Source: Paraburkholderia phenoliruptrix
Lineage (GTDB): Bacteria > Pseudomonadota > Gammaproteobacteria > Burkholderiales > Burkholderiaceae
Reading direction: 5' to 3'
DNA length: 64,000 bases
NCBI RefSeq assembly: GCF_902859825.1
Contig: NZ_CADIKB010000005.1
Coordinates: 221,137-285,136, forward strand
Made by a program: the position numbers and the translations under genes. The notes below the pieces were generated by a model. That model saw only the letters and a list, made by a program, of their open reading frames with translations, searched no databases and was not told where the DNA came from. This document shows positions 56,970 to 64,000 of the stretch, one piece after another (the stretch's first letter is position 1; each line of letters starts with the position of its first letter).

Positions 56970-58526
56970 TTAGTCGATCTGTCTTTGCCAGGCGGCAAAC
57001 ATCCCGCCGCATACCGCGATGCCGATCAGGAAATAGAAGCCGTCGAGCGAACTCAGAAAGCTGGCCTGCCGCGCCACTGCCCGGCTGATTTCGACGACGG
57101 CCAGCGCATGCGCGTCCGCGACCGGCCGCCCGGCGGCGGAAAACGCCTGCGTCAGCGCGGCAAGCGAGTTCTGGAACACCGGATTGTACGGATTGACGAA
57201 CTCCGCGAGGCGCGCCTGATGCAATGCCTGCCGATGCTGCTCGACGATGATGACCGAGGCCGTCGCGAACGAGATCGTCAGTTGCCGCACGATGTTCTTC
57301 AGCCGGTAGCCGTGCGCGAATTCCTCTATCGCGAATAGTCTGAAGGTGAGATTGGCGACTGGCAGGACGACGAAGAGCACTAGCAGGCCGCGCAGCAGCA
57401 GCGGTCCGACGAGCGCGGCCTCGCCCGCGCCCGGCGACATGCGCGTCATCCACGCGGCCGAGAGCGCCGCGATCGCGAAGCCGGGCACGATGATCGCCTT
57501 CTTGCGCGTCAAAAGTTTGGCATACCGAAGGTAGATAAAGAGCGCGCTCGCCGAAATGAGCGAGGTGGTGCCGACGAGTTGGCCCGTGTTCTCGACCGGA
57601 TAGCCGAGACCGCCTTCGAGGAAACGCGAAATCAGATAGCTGAACGCCGTCGACAGATAGTAATAGAACATATAGAGCACGAGCCCCGTCTGGAACACTT
57701 TCTCACGCAACGCATGAAGACGCATGAGCGGGGCGGGGTGATGCCACTGGTGATACGCGAACCAGCCGAGCGCGGCGATGCCTGCGGCCGTCAGCAGAAT
57801 GAGGCCGGGCGACGCGCCGAACACCTGAAAGCGCACTTGCTGCATGACGATTTGCAGCGAGCCCTGCGCAAAGGCAAACACGAGGTAGGGCCAGACATGC
57901 GCGGAACCGCGCTCCTCGGGCAAACGGTGGCCGACGTCGGGCAGCGCGAGCCGTGCGAGCACGGCGAAAAGCAGGCCTATTGGCGCGGTGCACGCGAACA
58001 GCGCGTGCCAGCCGAACCAGGCGATCAACTGAGCGCCGACGAGCGATGCAAGCGCGCTGCCCAGCACGATCAGTATGAGAAACGCGCGCGTTGCCGCGGG
58101 GCGCTCCCTGGGCGTGAAGCTCATCTGGATGAGAATGCGGCAGGTGCCCATCATCGGGCCGATGAAATAGCCCTGAAAGCCCCGCGCGAACGCCAGTTCC
58201 ACCGACGATTCGCTGAGCGCCGCCGCCGCCGCGCCCGCCGCATACAGCAGCATGCAACCGGCCACATAGCGCCGGTAGCCGAGGCGCTCGACCCACCATT
58301 CCTGCTGCAGGATGCCGAGCACCGCGGCCACCGCGTACGCGCTCGACGCCCACACGAGCTCATCCGGCGAAGCGTTGACGCCGCCGGCGATATAGCTCGC
58401 AAAAAAGGAGAAAACCGAATTGTCGAAGTAGTCGAGGCCGGTGACGACCGCGAGCACCCACGGGAAAAAATCCCCGCGCAGTGCGTCCGCGCTGAACCAG
58501 CCGGCGCGATGCCGCGCGGTGCTCAT
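56970..58526 (-). CDS. MFS transporter, DHA2/EmrB-like
   Basis: The 518-residue protein has about 14 membrane helices, as in the DHA2 drug:H+ antiporter group. An N-terminal half with GLDYFDNSVFSFFASYIAGGVN and GYFIGPMMGTCRILIQMSF is recognisable. There is no adjacent EmrA-type fusion protein, so it would act as a single-component exporter. The start overlaps the end of the MerR gene by 4 nt (ATGA, 58523-58526), which indicates that the regulator and the pump are made together and that the regulator controls it. Substrates are unknown. Confidence 0.9.
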   Translation of the reverse strand: MSTARHRAGWFSADALRGDFFPWVLAVVTGLDYFDNSVFSFFASYIAGGVNASPDELVWASSAYAVAAVLGILQQEWWVERLGYRRYVAGCMLLYAAGAAAAALSESSVELAFARGFQGYFIGPMMGTCRILIQMSFTPRERPAATRAFLILIVLGSALASLVGAQLIAWFGWHALFACTAPIGLLFAVLARLALPDVGHRLPEERGSAHVWPYLVFAFAQGSLQIVMQQVRFQVFGASPGLILLTAAGIAALGWFAYHQWHHPAPLMRLHALREKVFQTGLVLYMFYYYLSTAFSYLISRFLEGGLGYPVENTGQLVGTTSLISASALFIYLRYAKLLTRKKAIIVPGFAIAALSAAWMTRMSPGAGEAALVGPLLLRGLLVLFVVLPVANLTFRLFAIEEFAHGYRLKNIVRQLTISFATASVIIVEQHRQALHQARLAEFVNPYNPVFQNSLAALTQAFSAAGRPVADAHALAVVEISRAVARQASFLSSLDGFYFLIGIAVCGGMFAAWQRQID

Positions 58527-59029
58527 GACCGCTCGCGCGCCTTACCGCCTTTCGCCCGTGCACCGCGACGCTGCTCGAGCAGGGCGTCAGCGTTCTCGCC
58601 CGCCAGACGGCGCTTCAGATAGTCGAGATCCGGGCTGAGTTCGTCGCGCAGCTTTTGCGCTTCCTTCAGCTCCCGGCGCATGGCTTGTATGCGCACGTCT
58701 AGCGCGTCGACCTGAGCGGCGATGGCGTCGTGAATCTGCCGCAGCGATTCGGTCGAAAAACGCTGTTTGCCCTCGACCGATTCGAGCGGACGCTTCAGCA
58801 TTTCGGTGATGCCTTGCAGGGAAAAGCCGAGCGAACGCAAACGCAGGATGCGCCCGAAACGCTGCAGATCCTGCTCGTCGTAGAGCCGGTAGCGGCCTTC
58901 GCTGCGCGCGGGCGAGACAAGTCCGCGCTCCTCGTAGTATTTCAACGTGCGCGGCGTAACACCGAGGCGCTCGGCGGCGTCGCGTACAGTCAGAAGAGCA
59001 GGCGAGTCGGTCGACATGGGCGGTGGCAT
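58523..59029 (-). CDS. MerR-family regulator coupled to MFS exporter
   Basis: The 168-residue protein has a MerR helix-turn-helix (LLTVRDAAERLGVTPRTLKYYEERGLV), a second wing (YRLYDEQDLQRFGRILRLRSLGFS) and a long dimerisation coiled coil (about residues 90-150, Glu/Lys/Arg-rich). No metal-binding Cys is present, so an organic ligand is likely. Start at 59029; an in-frame ATG at 59017 is equally possible. Its stop overlaps the MFS gene start. A dyad and a -10 box lie just upstream, suggesting autoregulation. Confidence 0.88.
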   Translation of the reverse strand: MPPPMSTDSPALLTVRDAAERLGVTPRTLKYYEERGLVSPARSEGRYRLYDEQDLQRFGRILRLRSLGFSLQGITEMLKRPLESVEGKQRFSTESLRQIHDAIAAQVDALDVRIQAMRRELKEAQKLRDELSPDLDYLKRRLAGENADALLEQRRGARAKGGKARERS

Positions 59030-59050
59030 CCACAGTGAATTGCGGTTCGG

Positions 59051-59077
59051 ATTGTACTACAACGTGTACGTTCACGT
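59051..59077 (-). promoter_or_regulatory. Promoter and dyad of the MerR-MFS operon
   Basis: On the minus strand TACAAT (59056-59051) is a -10 box, and a 16-bp dyad ACGTGAACGTACACGT (59077-59062, one mismatched pair) lies 5 bp upstream of it. A clear -35 is missing, as often in MerR-controlled promoters. Confidence 0.6.
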
Positions 59078-59137
59078 ATAGGTAGCCGTTGCGGCAGCCA
59101 TGCTGCGAGATCTGCGCCGACGCAAAACCGCGGGACG

Positions 59138-59170
59138 AAAAAAAAACCGCTCGTCGGCGACGAGCGGTTT
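59138..59170 (-). terminator. Intrinsic terminator after rho
   Basis: A 13-bp perfect stem (AAAACCGCTCGTC and its complement) with a GGC loop is preceded on the plus strand by eight A residues (59138-59145), giving a strong U-tract for minus-strand rho transcripts. The gene for the termination factor is thus itself ended by a Rho-independent signal. Confidence 0.9.
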
Positions 59171-59198
59171 TCGGATGAAGCGTAAATTGACGCGCAGC

Positions 59199-60467
59199 TT
59201 AACTGCCGCCGCCGCGACGCATCATGTCGAAGAATTCGGAGTTGCTCTTGGTCTGGCGGATCTTGTCGAGCAGGAATTCCATCGACTCGACTTCGTCCAT
59301 GTCGTGAATGAACTTGCGCAGCACCCAGATTTTTTGCAGCACTTCGGGCTTGATGAGCAGTTCTTCGCGGCGGGTGCCCGACTTGTTCAGATTGATGGAC
59401 GGATACACGCGCTTCTCGGCGAGACGACGCTCGAGGTGCACTTCCATGTTGCCGGTGCCCTTGAACTCTTCGTAGATCACGTCGTCCATGCGGCTGCCGG
59501 TTTCGATCAGCGCCGTGCCGATGATGGTGAGCGAGCCGCCTTCCTCGATATTGCGCGCGGCACCGAAGAAGCGCTTCGGACGTTGCAGCGCGTTCGCGTC
59601 CACACCGCCGGTCAGCACCTTGCCCGAAGCCGGCACGACCGTGTTGTACGCGCGCGCGAGACGCGTGATCGAGTCGAGCAGAATGACTACGTCGTTCTTC
59701 ATTTCGACAAGGCGCTTGGCTTTTTCGATCACCATTTCGGCGACCTGCACGTGACGCGCGGCGGGTTCGTCGAACGTGGAGGCGATCACTTCGCCCGCCA
59801 CCGAGCGCTGCATTTCCGTCACTTCTTCCGGGCGCTCGTCGATCAGCAGAACGAACAGTACGACGTCGGGATGATTCTGCTTGATGGCATGCGCGATGTG
59901 CTGAAGCATCACCGTCTTGCCCGACTTCGGCGAGGCGACGAGCAGGCCGCGTTGACCCTTGCCGATCGGCGCGATCATGTCGATGATGCGGCCCGTCACA
60001 TTCTCTTCGCCACGCATTTCACGTTCGAGCAGCAGCACCTTGTTCGGGTGCAGCGGCGTGAGGTTTTCGAACATGATCTTGTGCTTCGAGGCCTCCGGCG
60101 GCTGGCCGTTGACCTTGTCCACCTTCACCAGCGCAAAATAGCGCTCGCCGTCTTTCGGCGTGCGCACTTCGCCTTCGATCGTGTCACCCGTATGCAGGTT
60201 GAAGCGGCGGATTTGCGACGGGCTGATGTAGATGTCATCCGTGCTGGCGAGGTAGGAGGTTTCCGGCGAACGCAGGAAGCCGAAGCCGTCCGGCAGCACT
60301 TCAAGCGTGCCGTCGCCGAAGATCGTGTCGCCCGTTTTGGCTCGTTTTTTTAGAATGGCGAACATCAATTCCTGCTTGCGCAGGCGGTTCGCACTTTCGA
60401 TCTCGAGGCCATTGGCCATCTCGATCAATTCGGAGACGTGCAGAGTCTTAAGCTCGGATAAATGCAT
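59199..60467 (-). CDS. rho: Transcription termination factor Rho
   Basis: Rho is a hexameric RNA translocase that ends untranslated transcripts. The 422-residue protein begins [19 protein letters not shown] and has the OB-fold RNA-binding region ([21 protein letters not shown]), Walker [12 protein letters not shown] near residue 176, the Q-loop [21 protein letters not shown] and the RNA-binding R-loop. Length and order are standard with no insertion. trxA lies upstream on the same strand, 270 nt apart. A -10 element lies in between, so rho has its own promoter and a leader of about 90 nt that could allow autogenous attenuation. Confidence 0.98.
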   Translation of the reverse strand: MHLSELKTLHVSELIEMANGLEIESANRLRKQELMFAILKKRAKTGDTIFGDGTLEVLPDGFGFLRSPETSYLASTDDIYISPSQIRRFNLHTGDTIEGEVRTPKDGERYFALVKVDKVNGQPPEASKHKIMFENLTPLHPNKVLLLEREMRGEENVTGRIIDMIAPIGKGQRGLLVASPKSGKTVMLQHIAHAIKQNHPDVVLFVLLIDERPEEVTEMQRSVAGEVIASTFDEPAARHVQVAEMVIEKAKRLVEMKNDVVILLDSITRLARAYNTVVPASGKVLTGGVDANALQRPKRFFGAARNIEEGGSLTIIGTALIETGSRMDDVIYEEFKGTGNMEVHLERRLAEKRVYPSINLNKSGTRREELLIKPEVLQKIWVLRKFIHDMDEVESMEFLLDKIRQTKSNSEFFDMMRRGGGS

Positions 60468-60565
60468 ACGGAGAACCCGCAGGAGAAGGTGCGACGAAAT
60501 GAAGTCTGGGAGGAGAAGTGAGCGGAACCGCTCAAGGACTTACACGTCTTTTCGACGTTTTGCGG

Positions 60566-60571
60566 ATTCTA
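60566..60571 (-). promoter_or_regulatory. -10 box of rho
   Basis: TAGAAT on the minus strand (60571-60566) lies within TATGCTAGAAT, about 98 nt before the rho start. Downstream in the leader a small inverted repeat ACGTC-N5-GACGT (60544-60558) is present. No -35 is clear. Confidence 0.45.
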
Positions 60572-60737
60572 GCATAGCACACGCCAGTTTCCGCCAGTGG
60601 GCCGGCACGGCATCTTTCTGAAGAGAAACGTTGCCGGCTGACAACAAAAGCCAATATAGGACAGCAATTAAGACAGCAATGCGCTGCGGGCGCGAGGCAG
60701 GTCCGGGTGGACCGCGCGGCGCGCCCGCGCGAGCGCT

Positions 60738-61064
60738 TTACAGGTTGCCGTCGAGGAATGCGGTGAGTTGCGACTTCGACAATGCACCGACCTTTTGCGC
60801 GGCGACCGCGCCGTTCTTGAAGAGGATCAGCGTGGGGATGCCGCGCACGCCGAACTTGACCGGCGTCGATTGATGTTCGTCGACGTTGATCTTGGCGATT
60901 TGCAGGCGATCGGCGTAATCCTTGGCGACTTCGTCGAGGATCGGCGCGATCATCTTGCACGGACCGCACCACTCGGCCCAGAAGTCGAGCAGCACGGGTT
61001 TATCGGATTTCACGACGTCCTGTTCGAACGATGCGTCGCTGATATGCTTGATTTGTTCGCTCAT
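60738..61064 (-). CDS. trxA: Thioredoxin
   Basis: TrxA is the general disulfide reductant of the cytoplasm. The 108-residue protein has the active site WCGPC at residues 32-36 (Cys33 and Cys36), the cis-Pro loop GIPTLILF and the C-terminal [20 protein letters not shown] precedes the ATG at 61064. A longer frame to 61112 is not family-like. It lies upstream of rho, a very common bacterial order. Confidence 0.97.
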   Translation of the reverse strand: MSEQIKHISDASFEQDVVKSDKPVLLDFWAEWCGPCKMIAPILDEVAKDYADRLQIAKINVDEHQSTPVKFGVRGIPTLILFKNGAVAAQKVGALSKSQLTAFLDGNL

Positions 61065-61492
61065 TGTATGAATACCTCTATCGGTTCGAGGCCCGCCTGA
61101 ATTGCTCGCCACGATACGTCAAAACCTAGGGAAACTTCCGTTCGCTTAGCCGCACTCGCCAATCCTCGCCGCCTACGCGCAAAAGGTCCGAGACCGTTCG
61201 GCAGGGGTGGAAGGCTCGCGCTTGCGGGTCATCCGTACGGCAGTTTAGCTTAATTCGCTATGCGTTGCCGGGGGCGATAGTAGTCATCAGGGCAGCGGGG
61301 CCGACGGCTGCCGATGAAGTGCCACCGTGTTTCATCAACTGCGACGTAACCTATGTGGAGGCTCGGCGCACAAACTCAAGTGAGCGGCGCGCGCGGGTGG
61401 GACAGGCCTCTAGATGGGCGATCCAGCGCATGTTTTGCGCCTTGCTCGCCGCTTTGCGCCTGCTGACACTCGCGCAAAGCGCGCGGCAATGA
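61065..61492. other. Intergenic region between trxA and the SRP RNA gene
   Basis: No gene is supported here. The short open frames lack ribosome sites and family-like sequence. The region must hold the divergent promoters of trxA (minus) and the SRP RNA (plus). The -10 of the latter is at its right end. Confidence 0.45.
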
Positions 61493-61498
61493 TAGAAT
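61493..61498 (+). promoter_or_regulatory. -10 box of the SRP RNA gene
   Basis: TAGAAT ends 7 nt before the predicted 5' end of the SRP RNA at 61506. A CTGACA hexamer (61463-61468) is too far away (24 bp) to be a standard -35. Confidence 0.6.
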
Positions 61499-61505
61499 GT
61501 TTCGT

Positions 61506-61601
61506 GACGGGCCTCCTCGCATGGAGGGATGGTCAACCTGGTCAGGTCGGGAACGAAGCAGCCACAGCCGTTTTCCACCAGTGCCGAGGGTCGGGCTCGT
61601 C
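61506..61601 (+). ncRNA. ffs: 4.5S signal recognition particle RNA
   Basis: The conserved SRP domain IV is visible at about 61538-61563 (GGTCAGGTCGGGAACGAAGC), with the GGGA/GGAA-type tetraloop region and the asymmetric AGCAGCC loop that binds Ffh. The 5' end GACGGGCCT pairs with the 3' end GGGCTCGTC along the full length, including G-U pairs, to close the hairpin. The length of about 96 nt fits small bacterial SRP RNAs. It lies between trxA and dnaX, its usual location in betaproteobacteria. The ends are inferred from pairing and from the -10 box. Confidence 0.9.
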
Positions 61602-61925
61602 ACCTTCCTCTTTCTGTTCTTGCTGTCGCGTTTCCTGTTTTTTCTCCAGCTTCCCCGCTTTTTCCTGTTTCTTCCGTCGTCTTTTCCTTGAGTGTCGTCA
61701 GATAGCGTCGGCTTCGGATGCGGGTTTCGCTGCGCCTGTCAGCTGACGGGCCGGGTTCTCCGTGTTTCCGCGCTGCGGGCGTACAGGCGCTGTCGGACAA
61801 CGGCGCAGAACGCCCAACGCCTGACGCGACTATTTTTTTCTATCGATCCATTAGCCGGCTTCAATCGGCGCCGGCCGCACGTTCGCGCGGGCGCCCGAAT
61901 CGGTTTTGCGCGCCATTGTTACTGA
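61602..61925. other. Intergenic region between ffs and dnaX
   Basis: A 324-nt stretch with a T/C-rich start (about 61605-61690) and no supported gene. It holds no strong terminator hairpin after the SRP RNA. The pyrimidine-rich start could assist RNA 3' end formation. Confidence 0.4.
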
Positions 61926-61931
61926 TACAAT
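61926..61931 (+). promoter_or_regulatory. -10 box (TACAAT) implying a leaderless dnaX mRNA
   Basis: TACAAT ends 6 nt before the dnaX ATG at 61938. The start site would coincide with the A of the start codon, and no ribosome site is present. A TTTTGC hexamer 17 bp upstream is a weak -35. Confidence 0.5.
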
Positions 61932-61937
61932 TTCCGG

Positions 61938-64000
61938 ATGACCTATCAAGTTCTCGCACGCAAATGGCGGCCGAAGGATTTCGCGTCGCTCGTCGGACAG
62001 GAGCACGTGGTGCGCGCGCTCACGCACGCGCTCGATGGCGGCCGTCTGCACCACGCCTATCTGTTTACCGGCACGCGGGGCGTCGGCAAGACGACGCTGT
62101 CGCGCATCTTCTCGAAGGCGCTGAATTGCGAAACTGGCGTGAGTTCCACGCCGTGCGGCGTGTGTCGCGCGTGCCGGGAGATCGACGAGGGGCGCTTTGT
62201 CGACTATGTCGAGATGGACGCGGCGAGCAACCGCGGCGTCGACGAAATGGCGGCACTGCTCGAACGGGCGGTCTATGCGCCGGTCGACGCCCGCTTCAAG
62301 GTCTACATGATCGACGAAGTGCACATGCTCACGAACCACGCCTTCAACGCCATGCTGAAGACGCTGGAAGAGCCGCCGCCGCACGTCAAATTCATTCTCG
62401 CCACCACCGACCCGCAGAAAATTCCGGTCACGGTGCTGTCGCGCTGTCTGCAATTCAATCTGAAGCAGATGCCGGCGGGGCATATCGTCTCGCACCTAGA
62501 ACACATTCTCGGCGAGGAGAAAGTGCCGTACGAGGCGCAAGCATTGCGCCTCCTCGCACGCGCCGCCGACGGCTCGATGCGCGATGCGCTTTCGCTGACC
62601 GACCAGGCCATCGCCTATTCGGCCAATCAGGTCAATGAAGAGGCGGTGCGCGGCATGCTCGGCGCGCTCGATCAGAGCTACCTGATTCGCCTGCTCGACG
62701 CGCTCGCGCAAGGCGACGGCGCGGCGGTGTTGTCGGTCGCCGACGAAATGGCGCTGCGCAGCCTGTCGTTCTCCACCGCGCTGCAGGATCTCGCGAGCCT
62801 GCTGCACCGCATTGCGTGGGCGCAGTTTGCGCCGTCGTCGGTGCTCGACGAGTGGCCGGAGGCCGGCGACCTGCGGCGCTTCGCCGACATGCTCAGCGCC
62901 GAACAGGTGCAGTTGTTCTATCAGATCGCGACGATCGGGCGCAGCGAACTCGGCCTTGCGCCGGACGAATACGCCGGCTTTACGATGACGCTCTTGCGCA
63001 TGCTGGCTTTCGAGCCGGCGCCCACAGGCGGCGGTGGCGGCGCGTCGGGTCCGGGCAGGGCGTCCGCGCAGGCCGGCGCGGGCGGAGCGCGGCAGACGGG
63101 CGCGCCCGCGGTGGCCGCGCAGCCACGGGCGTCGGCTTCGTCTGTGGCTTTGTCCGCTGGTTCGTCTGCTGCGTCGTCCGCTGCCGCTTCTATCACGGCG
63201 CCGGGCCGGGCGGGACCTACCCCTCCGGCGCGCGTTGCTCCGCCGATGCGAGATTTGCAAGAGACGGGCTCCGCCGTGGCATCCGAGAAGGTGACCACTG
63301 CTGCTGGGCCGACTCGCGACGGTGCACTCCCTGCAGCCGTCGAGCGCGACGGGCACCAGGCTGCGGCGCCAGCGGCTGAAAGTGGAACCGGGAAACCGGC
63401 GGCTCCTGAAGCGGGCCGAGGGATCGAGGCTGAGCCGGTCTCGGCTGCACCCGAGCATGCCCCGTCTGTACCGTCGCCGTCGCATGGCGGCGAGTCTGCA
63501 GTTTTGGGCGAGCGTGCCGCAGTGTCGGAGGCCGCTTCGGCGCAGGCGCTCGCGCCTTGGGACGACGCGCCGCTCGTGCCCGCAACGGCTCGAGCTCCGG
63601 CCGATGCGCCGGGCGCCCCAGCGCCAGGACATCCAGCGGCCAGCAACGCGTCTTCGGAAATAGCGCCTCTTGTTGCAGCCGAAAAATCGGCTGGCGCTGC
63701 CTCCGGCGACATGTCCAGCGGAACGGCAACCGCGCCGGACGCTACACCGGCGGCACCGCTGGCATCGATCACACCGCCCGCCGAACTGAACGCACCGGCG
63801 GCCGCCGCGCTTGTGCGCGCGGAGGACGCCGCCGGCTCGGCGGCGCATGAAAACGCCGCGGCATCCGACGCGCCACCGCCGCGTCGTGCGAGCGGTGCAA
63901 GCGCCGCGCTCGACGTGCTGCGCAGCGCCGGCCTGAAAGTGTCGTCCGACCGCGGTCGTGCGAGCGCCGCGGCCACGGCGAAGCCCGGGGCGGCTGCCCC
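61938..64000 (+). CDS. dnaX: DNA polymerase III subunits gamma/tau, 3'-truncated by window
   Basis: DnaX is the clamp-loader ATPase that links the polymerase cores with DnaB. The frame is open from 61938 to the window end (687 codons). The AAA+ module has Walker A GTRGVGKTT near residue 44, a zinc module CETGVSSTPCGVCRAC, Walker B YMIDEVHM and sensor ATTDPQ. After the clamp-loader domain III (to about residue 360) comes a very long Ala/Pro/Gly/Ser-rich linker of more than 300 residues. This is a tau-length protein. I saw no E. coli-type A-AAA-AAG frameshift site in the visible part. Confidence 0.97.
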   Translation, partial: MTYQVLARKWRPKDFASLVGQEHVVRALTHALDGGRLHHAYLFTGTRGVGKTTLSRIFSKALNCETGVSSTPCGVCRACREIDEGRFVDYVEMDAASNRGVDEMAALLERAVYAPVDARFKVYMIDEVHMLTNHAFNAMLKTLEEPPPHVKFILATTDPQKIPVTVLSRCLQFNLKQMPAGHIVSHLEHILGEEKVPYEAQALRLLARAADGSMRDALSLTDQAIAYSANQVNEEAVRGMLGALDQSYLIRLLDALAQGDGAAVLSVADEMALRSLSFSTALQDLASLLHRIAWAQFAPSSVLDEWPEAGDLRRFADMLSAEQVQLFYQIATIGRSELGLAPDEYAGFTMTLLRMLAFEPAPTGGGGGASGPGRASAQAGAGGARQTGAPAVAAQPRASASSVALSAGSSAASSAAASITAPGRAGPTPPARVAPPMRDLQETGSAVASEKVTTAAGPTRDGALPAAVERDGHQAAAPAAESGTGKPAAPEAGRGIEAEPVSAAPEHAPSVPSPSHGGESAVLGERAAVSEAASAQALAPWDDAPLVPATARAPADAPGAPAPGHPAASNASSEIAPLVAAEKSAGAASGDMSSGTATAPDATPAAPLASITPPAELNAPAAAALVRAEDAAGSAAHENAAASDAPPPRRASGASAALDVLRSAGLKVSSDRGRASAAATAKPGAAA

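Noticed and set aside
61265..61492. 75-codon frame upstream of the SRP RNA
   Set aside because: It has no ribosome site and no recognisable sequence, and it runs into the promoter of the SRP RNA gene.
63600..63720. Programmed frameshift site in dnaX
   Set aside because: A short run of five A residues is present in the linker, but it is not the heptamer A-AAA-AAG and no stimulating stem is evident.

Overview
The window is a GC-rich stretch (roughly 62-65 percent by eye) of a betaproteobacterial main chromosome. Gene content and order point to Burkholderiaceae, most likely Paraburkholderia or a close relative. The markers are rpsF-priB-rpsR-rplI-dnaB, the sbp-cysTWA-cysB cluster, an arn operon with ArnA split into two genes, alaA-hom-thrC-moeA-moaD-moaE, trxA-rho, and an SRP RNA gene just before dnaX. 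I cannot name the species from sequence alone. There is no rRNA, no recognisable tRNA, no insertion sequence, no prophage and no CRISPR array. It reads as conserved core chromosome with a few accessory genes.

Layout. Positions 1-3,000 hold the end of a NodI/NodJ-type ABC exporter (minus), a universal stress protein, a DUF2939 membrane protein and a small hypothetical. lexA (minus) follows with two canonical SOS boxes. 4.1-9.3 kb is the sulfate uptake operon sbp-cysT-cysW-cysA with its regulator cysB. 9.4-11.1 kb has an asparaginase and a BON-LysM protein (Kbp-like), convergent on a shared hairpin. 11.7-16.4 kb is the glyoxylate/tartronate-semialdehyde pathway gcl-hyi-glxR (minus) with a divergent LysR regulator. 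16.6-18.6 kb is an ECF sigma/anti-sigma pair. 18.8-21.8 kb is rpsF-priB-rpsR-rplI, a terminator, then dnaB. 22.3-24.0 kb is a PhoU-like DUF47 protein plus a Pit phosphate transporter.

24-30.3 kb is mixed: an SDR with all catalytic residues replaced, a solitary heptose-7-phosphate kinase-like gene, an NlpC/P60 lipoprotein, a PIN-PhoH ATPase and a 1-Cys Bcp peroxiredoxin. 30.5-38.0 kb is a seven-gene lipid A L-Ara4N operon (arnT, SMR flippase, arnB, arnC, formyltransferase, decarboxylase, arnD) with tight translational coupling. 39-45.4 kb carries alanine aminotransferase, homoserine dehydrogenase, threonine synthase and molybdenum cofactor genes. 45.5-46.9 kb is a truncated hemoglobin divergent from an NsrR-like Rrf2 regulator. 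clpB follows with a sigma-32-type promoter. 49.7-59 kb has YidB, a helix-hairpin-helix protein with a histone-H1-like tail, a MerR/carboxymuconolactone decarboxylase pair, a MATE exporter next to an orphan GT39 glycosyltransferase, rpmE2, mtfA, and a MerR-MFS pair. rho, trxA, the 4.5S RNA gene and a 3'-truncated dnaX end the window.

How it works together. Sulfate import, SOS control, replication and translation, envelope modification, NO detoxification, and protein and RNA quality control sit in clear operons, several with readable promoters, operators and terminators. I did not find a convincing unknown multi-gene system. The most unusual items are the catalytically degenerate SDR, three -10 boxes that imply leaderless mRNAs (asparaginase, dnaB, dnaX), the isolated HldA-like kinase, and the secreted HhH protein with an H1-like tail.
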